Of a stretch of 64,000 nt of DNA, positions 62,601 to 64,000 are shown piece after piece; positions within the stretch are counted from its first letter, which is position 1; the number at the start of each line of letters is the position of its first letter. Source of the stretch: Selaginella tamariscina (Eukaryota; Streptophyta; Lycopodiopsida; Selaginellales; Selaginellaceae); the NCBI GenBank assembly GCA_003024785.1, contig PUQB01000873.1, forward strand, positions 1 through 64,000, written 5' to 3'. Under the pieces are notes generated by a model that saw only the letters and a program-made list of their open reading frames with translations, did no database searches and was not told where the DNA came from. The position numbers and the translations under genes are program-made.

Positions 62601-62727
62601 ATACGTACACACAAGATCCTTGGGCAATATTGTGACATGATGCATTATTATCTCGAACTTCCACAGTTCCAGTGCCAACTATCTCGTTGTTCCGAAGAAG
62701 ACATACTTTATCTCCAGTATTAAACAT
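59610..62727 (-). pseudogene. DUF8039/DUF7869-like transposase gene, frameshifted
   Basis: Read from ATG 62,727 (Met5 of a longer open frame, next to an acceptor-like TTATGTGCAG). Domains: an N-terminal barrel-like GTGTVEVR...CHNIAQG...VYVWV (residues 15-70), as in Ptta/En/Spm-type DUF8039; basic patch RKRRF and KRVK (195-217); Cys cluster DCCKKKCC (233-240); GIPKTTFYRRRDEWL (306-320); CDTCTSL (428); RPSEYLCLIHDKMD (478-491). After a 4-bp duplication it continues with HSKTSIPK, LTGVLTHGHG, SDSNFTIGSL, QMDNCAGENKNR, then a 54-bp intron (60,737-60,790), and FLMVGHTHEDIDAFFS (about 60,650), the hallmark of DUF7869. The C-terminal part (60,577-59,610) ends with an adaptor-like PIWMGQIID...VKVAWFKP. 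Frameshifts lie near 61,268, 60,930, 60,620 and 60,160. Transposase role is inferred from family; the two Asp motifs suggest an RNase H-like fold. Confidence 0.65.
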
Positions 62728-62877
62728 ATTGTCCTGCACATAAATAATTGTATTATTTATGATATCTGTTTATGCAATATTTCTAAGAAATCTGAATTAC
62801 GGTTACTTAATAATATGCATATGCAATAATACATAATTATGTTTAGAGATAATATCTCATGTTTGATTAATACAACT

Positions 62878-63575
62878 GATGGGCGGGATTAATCCCGCCC
62901 ACGAATCCCTCCGACGAGGAACGGTCGGCGGGATTAATCCCGCCGCCGACTCAACCCCTTCGGAGAGAGTCGGCGGGATTAATCCCGCCTTGGACTCCCT
63001 CCGACAAGGAAGAGCCGGCGGGATTAATCCCGCCGCCTCTTCCTCCTCGGGGGGAGTCGGCGGGATTAATTCCGCCGACTCTTCTCCGGCGAGGATTAAG
63101 TCGCGGGATTTATCCCGCCGGACTCCCCCGAGGAGGAAGAGGCGGCGGGATTAATCCCGCCGGCTCTTCCTTGTCGGAGGGAGTCCAAGGCGGGATTAAT
63201 CCCGCCCACAATTCTTACGACGGGGAATGGGTGGCGGGATTAAACCCGCACATAACTCTCTCCAAAACTATGATTTCAAAGAGATCTCGGGATAAATCCT
63301 GTCCCCAAATCCTTAAAACAGGGAGTGGTGGCGAGATTAATCCCGCCACCCCTTCCCTGCCTCCTAAAATGGTTGGCGGGATTAATCCCGCCGACAACTC
63401 TTTCTAATAAATTCTGGTAACTCTTCATCAGTTGAGAAGGTTATCGGGATTAATCCCGCCACTCTTTTTCAGTGGCGGAGAAGCATTGCCCGAGAGATGG
63501 TGGCGGGATTAATCCCGCCACCTCTTCGAAGAGGCGAAAAAGAAATGGCCGGATTAATCCCGCCGCCCCGGTTAA
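62878..63575. repeat. Third palindrome array, upstream of the DUF7869-like gene
   Basis: About 15 units with the same core GGCGGGATTAATCCCGCC, here mostly perfect, 35-60 bp apart, starting about 150 bp upstream of the gene's ATG. Spacers pair with one another (TCCCTCCGAC against GTCGGAGGGA; CTCCTCGGGG against its complement). A weaker unit follows at about 63,608. Confidence 0.93.
62972..63206. repeat. 235-bp nested foldback inside the third array
   Basis: The outer palindrome unit, its TTGGACTCCCTCCGACAAGG spacer, the next unit and the CTCTTCCTCCTCGG spacer are repeated in reverse complement around a centre at about 63,089, with nearly perfect arms of about 90 bp and an unpaired centre of about 55 bp. 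The whole could fold as one long hairpin or as a row of small cruciforms. Confidence 0.9.
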
Positions 63576-64000
63576 CCTAGAATATTAAGTTAAAAGGATA
63601 TTTAAACGGGATAAATCCCTAACGGAATATATTATAATCCTAATGCATTCCTAAACCCCTAAATTGTAATTTTAAGAGAGAATGTAAGAGAGTGAATCTT
63701 TATAAGTATTTTTAAATTTGTTTATAATACTTACTTGTAAACAGCACTGAAGGCGCCGTGCTTTCCTATAAAGAATAGCACCCAATTTAATCTCGCTCCT
63801 GAGATGATCACTATGAAGAAAAAAGAAGATCTAAAGAGTGAAAAATACAGAAATGAAGAAACCCTTGCCGGAGAAAGAACCAGATCTGAATTTGAGTGGG
63901 AAATTAAATGCATTTTCAAATTTACATGTCAGACCGACAATACATATGTCAGAAATTCAAATTTTTTAAAAAGAACAGAAAATAAAAAGATGAGTTGACA
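63576..64000. other. Window edge: possible minus-strand exon
   Basis: Minus strand 63,919-63,731 has an open frame whose end reads FIGKHGAFSAVYK, similar to a protein-kinase glycine loop (GxGxFxxVYK), followed at once by a donor-like GTAAGTATT (about 63,733). This could be the first exon of a kinase gene or fragment running left, but no downstream kinase exon is recognisable before the palindrome array. Weak evidence. Confidence 0.25.

Noticed and set aside
62879-63407. Open frames reading repeated GGINPA-like peptides
   Set aside because: They follow from translating the palindrome units. Similar frames appear on both strands and in the other arrays, without starts or conservation.

Overview
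The window is AT-rich plant nuclear DNA, dominated by mobile elements and their duplicates. The lineage clue is four copies of a microbial-type terpene synthase-like (MTPSL) gene, a family known from non-seed land plants (bryophytes, lycophytes, ferns) and not from seed plants. I cannot name the species. I found no rRNA, tRNA or CRISPR locus. Every gene I can recognise carries at least one visible break, so most entries are pseudogenes or decayed transposon genes.

Layout. (1) 1-17,713 is a terpene synthase block. Pseudogene A (3,757-4,814, minus) has a complete PIF/Harbinger transposon (4,933-8,561) in its promoter. Pseudogenes B (9,977-10,731, plus) and C (16,406-17,457, minus) form the outer ends of a large inverted repeat. 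(2) 17,726-25,965 is element PM-A, with a broken minus-strand gene holding a ParB-like domain and a DNA-methyltransferase-like domain. Upstream of it lies an array of 18-bp palindromes, consensus GGCGGGATTAATCCCGCC. (3) 26,788-32,436 is a truncated Mutator-like (MULE) element with a divergent pair: a ParB-like gene (minus) and a MULE transposase (plus). (4) 36,621-42,588 is a second copy of the terpene synthase block (pseudogene D). (5) 42,589-50,677 is a full-length MULE with related ends, an apparent 8-bp target duplication, a ParB-like/DNA methyltransferase gene and a MULE/SWIM transposase. (6) 50,686-59,104 is PM-B, a direct duplicate of PM-A. (7) 59,610-62,727 is a different transposase-like gene (DUF8039/DUF7869-like, my assignment), again with an array of the same palindromes upstream (62,878-63,575).

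How the parts relate. Blocks 1+2 and 4+6 look like two copies of one large segment, and the full-length MULE sits exactly at the junction in the second copy. The strongest candidate for an undescribed system is the pairing, in two unrelated-looking element families, of a ParB-like plus beta-class DNA methyltransferase gene with an upstream array of dyad-symmetric sites. The sites could be parS-like binding sites, methylation targets or transposase sites. This is inference: the domains are read by eye from degenerate motifs and need profile searches.
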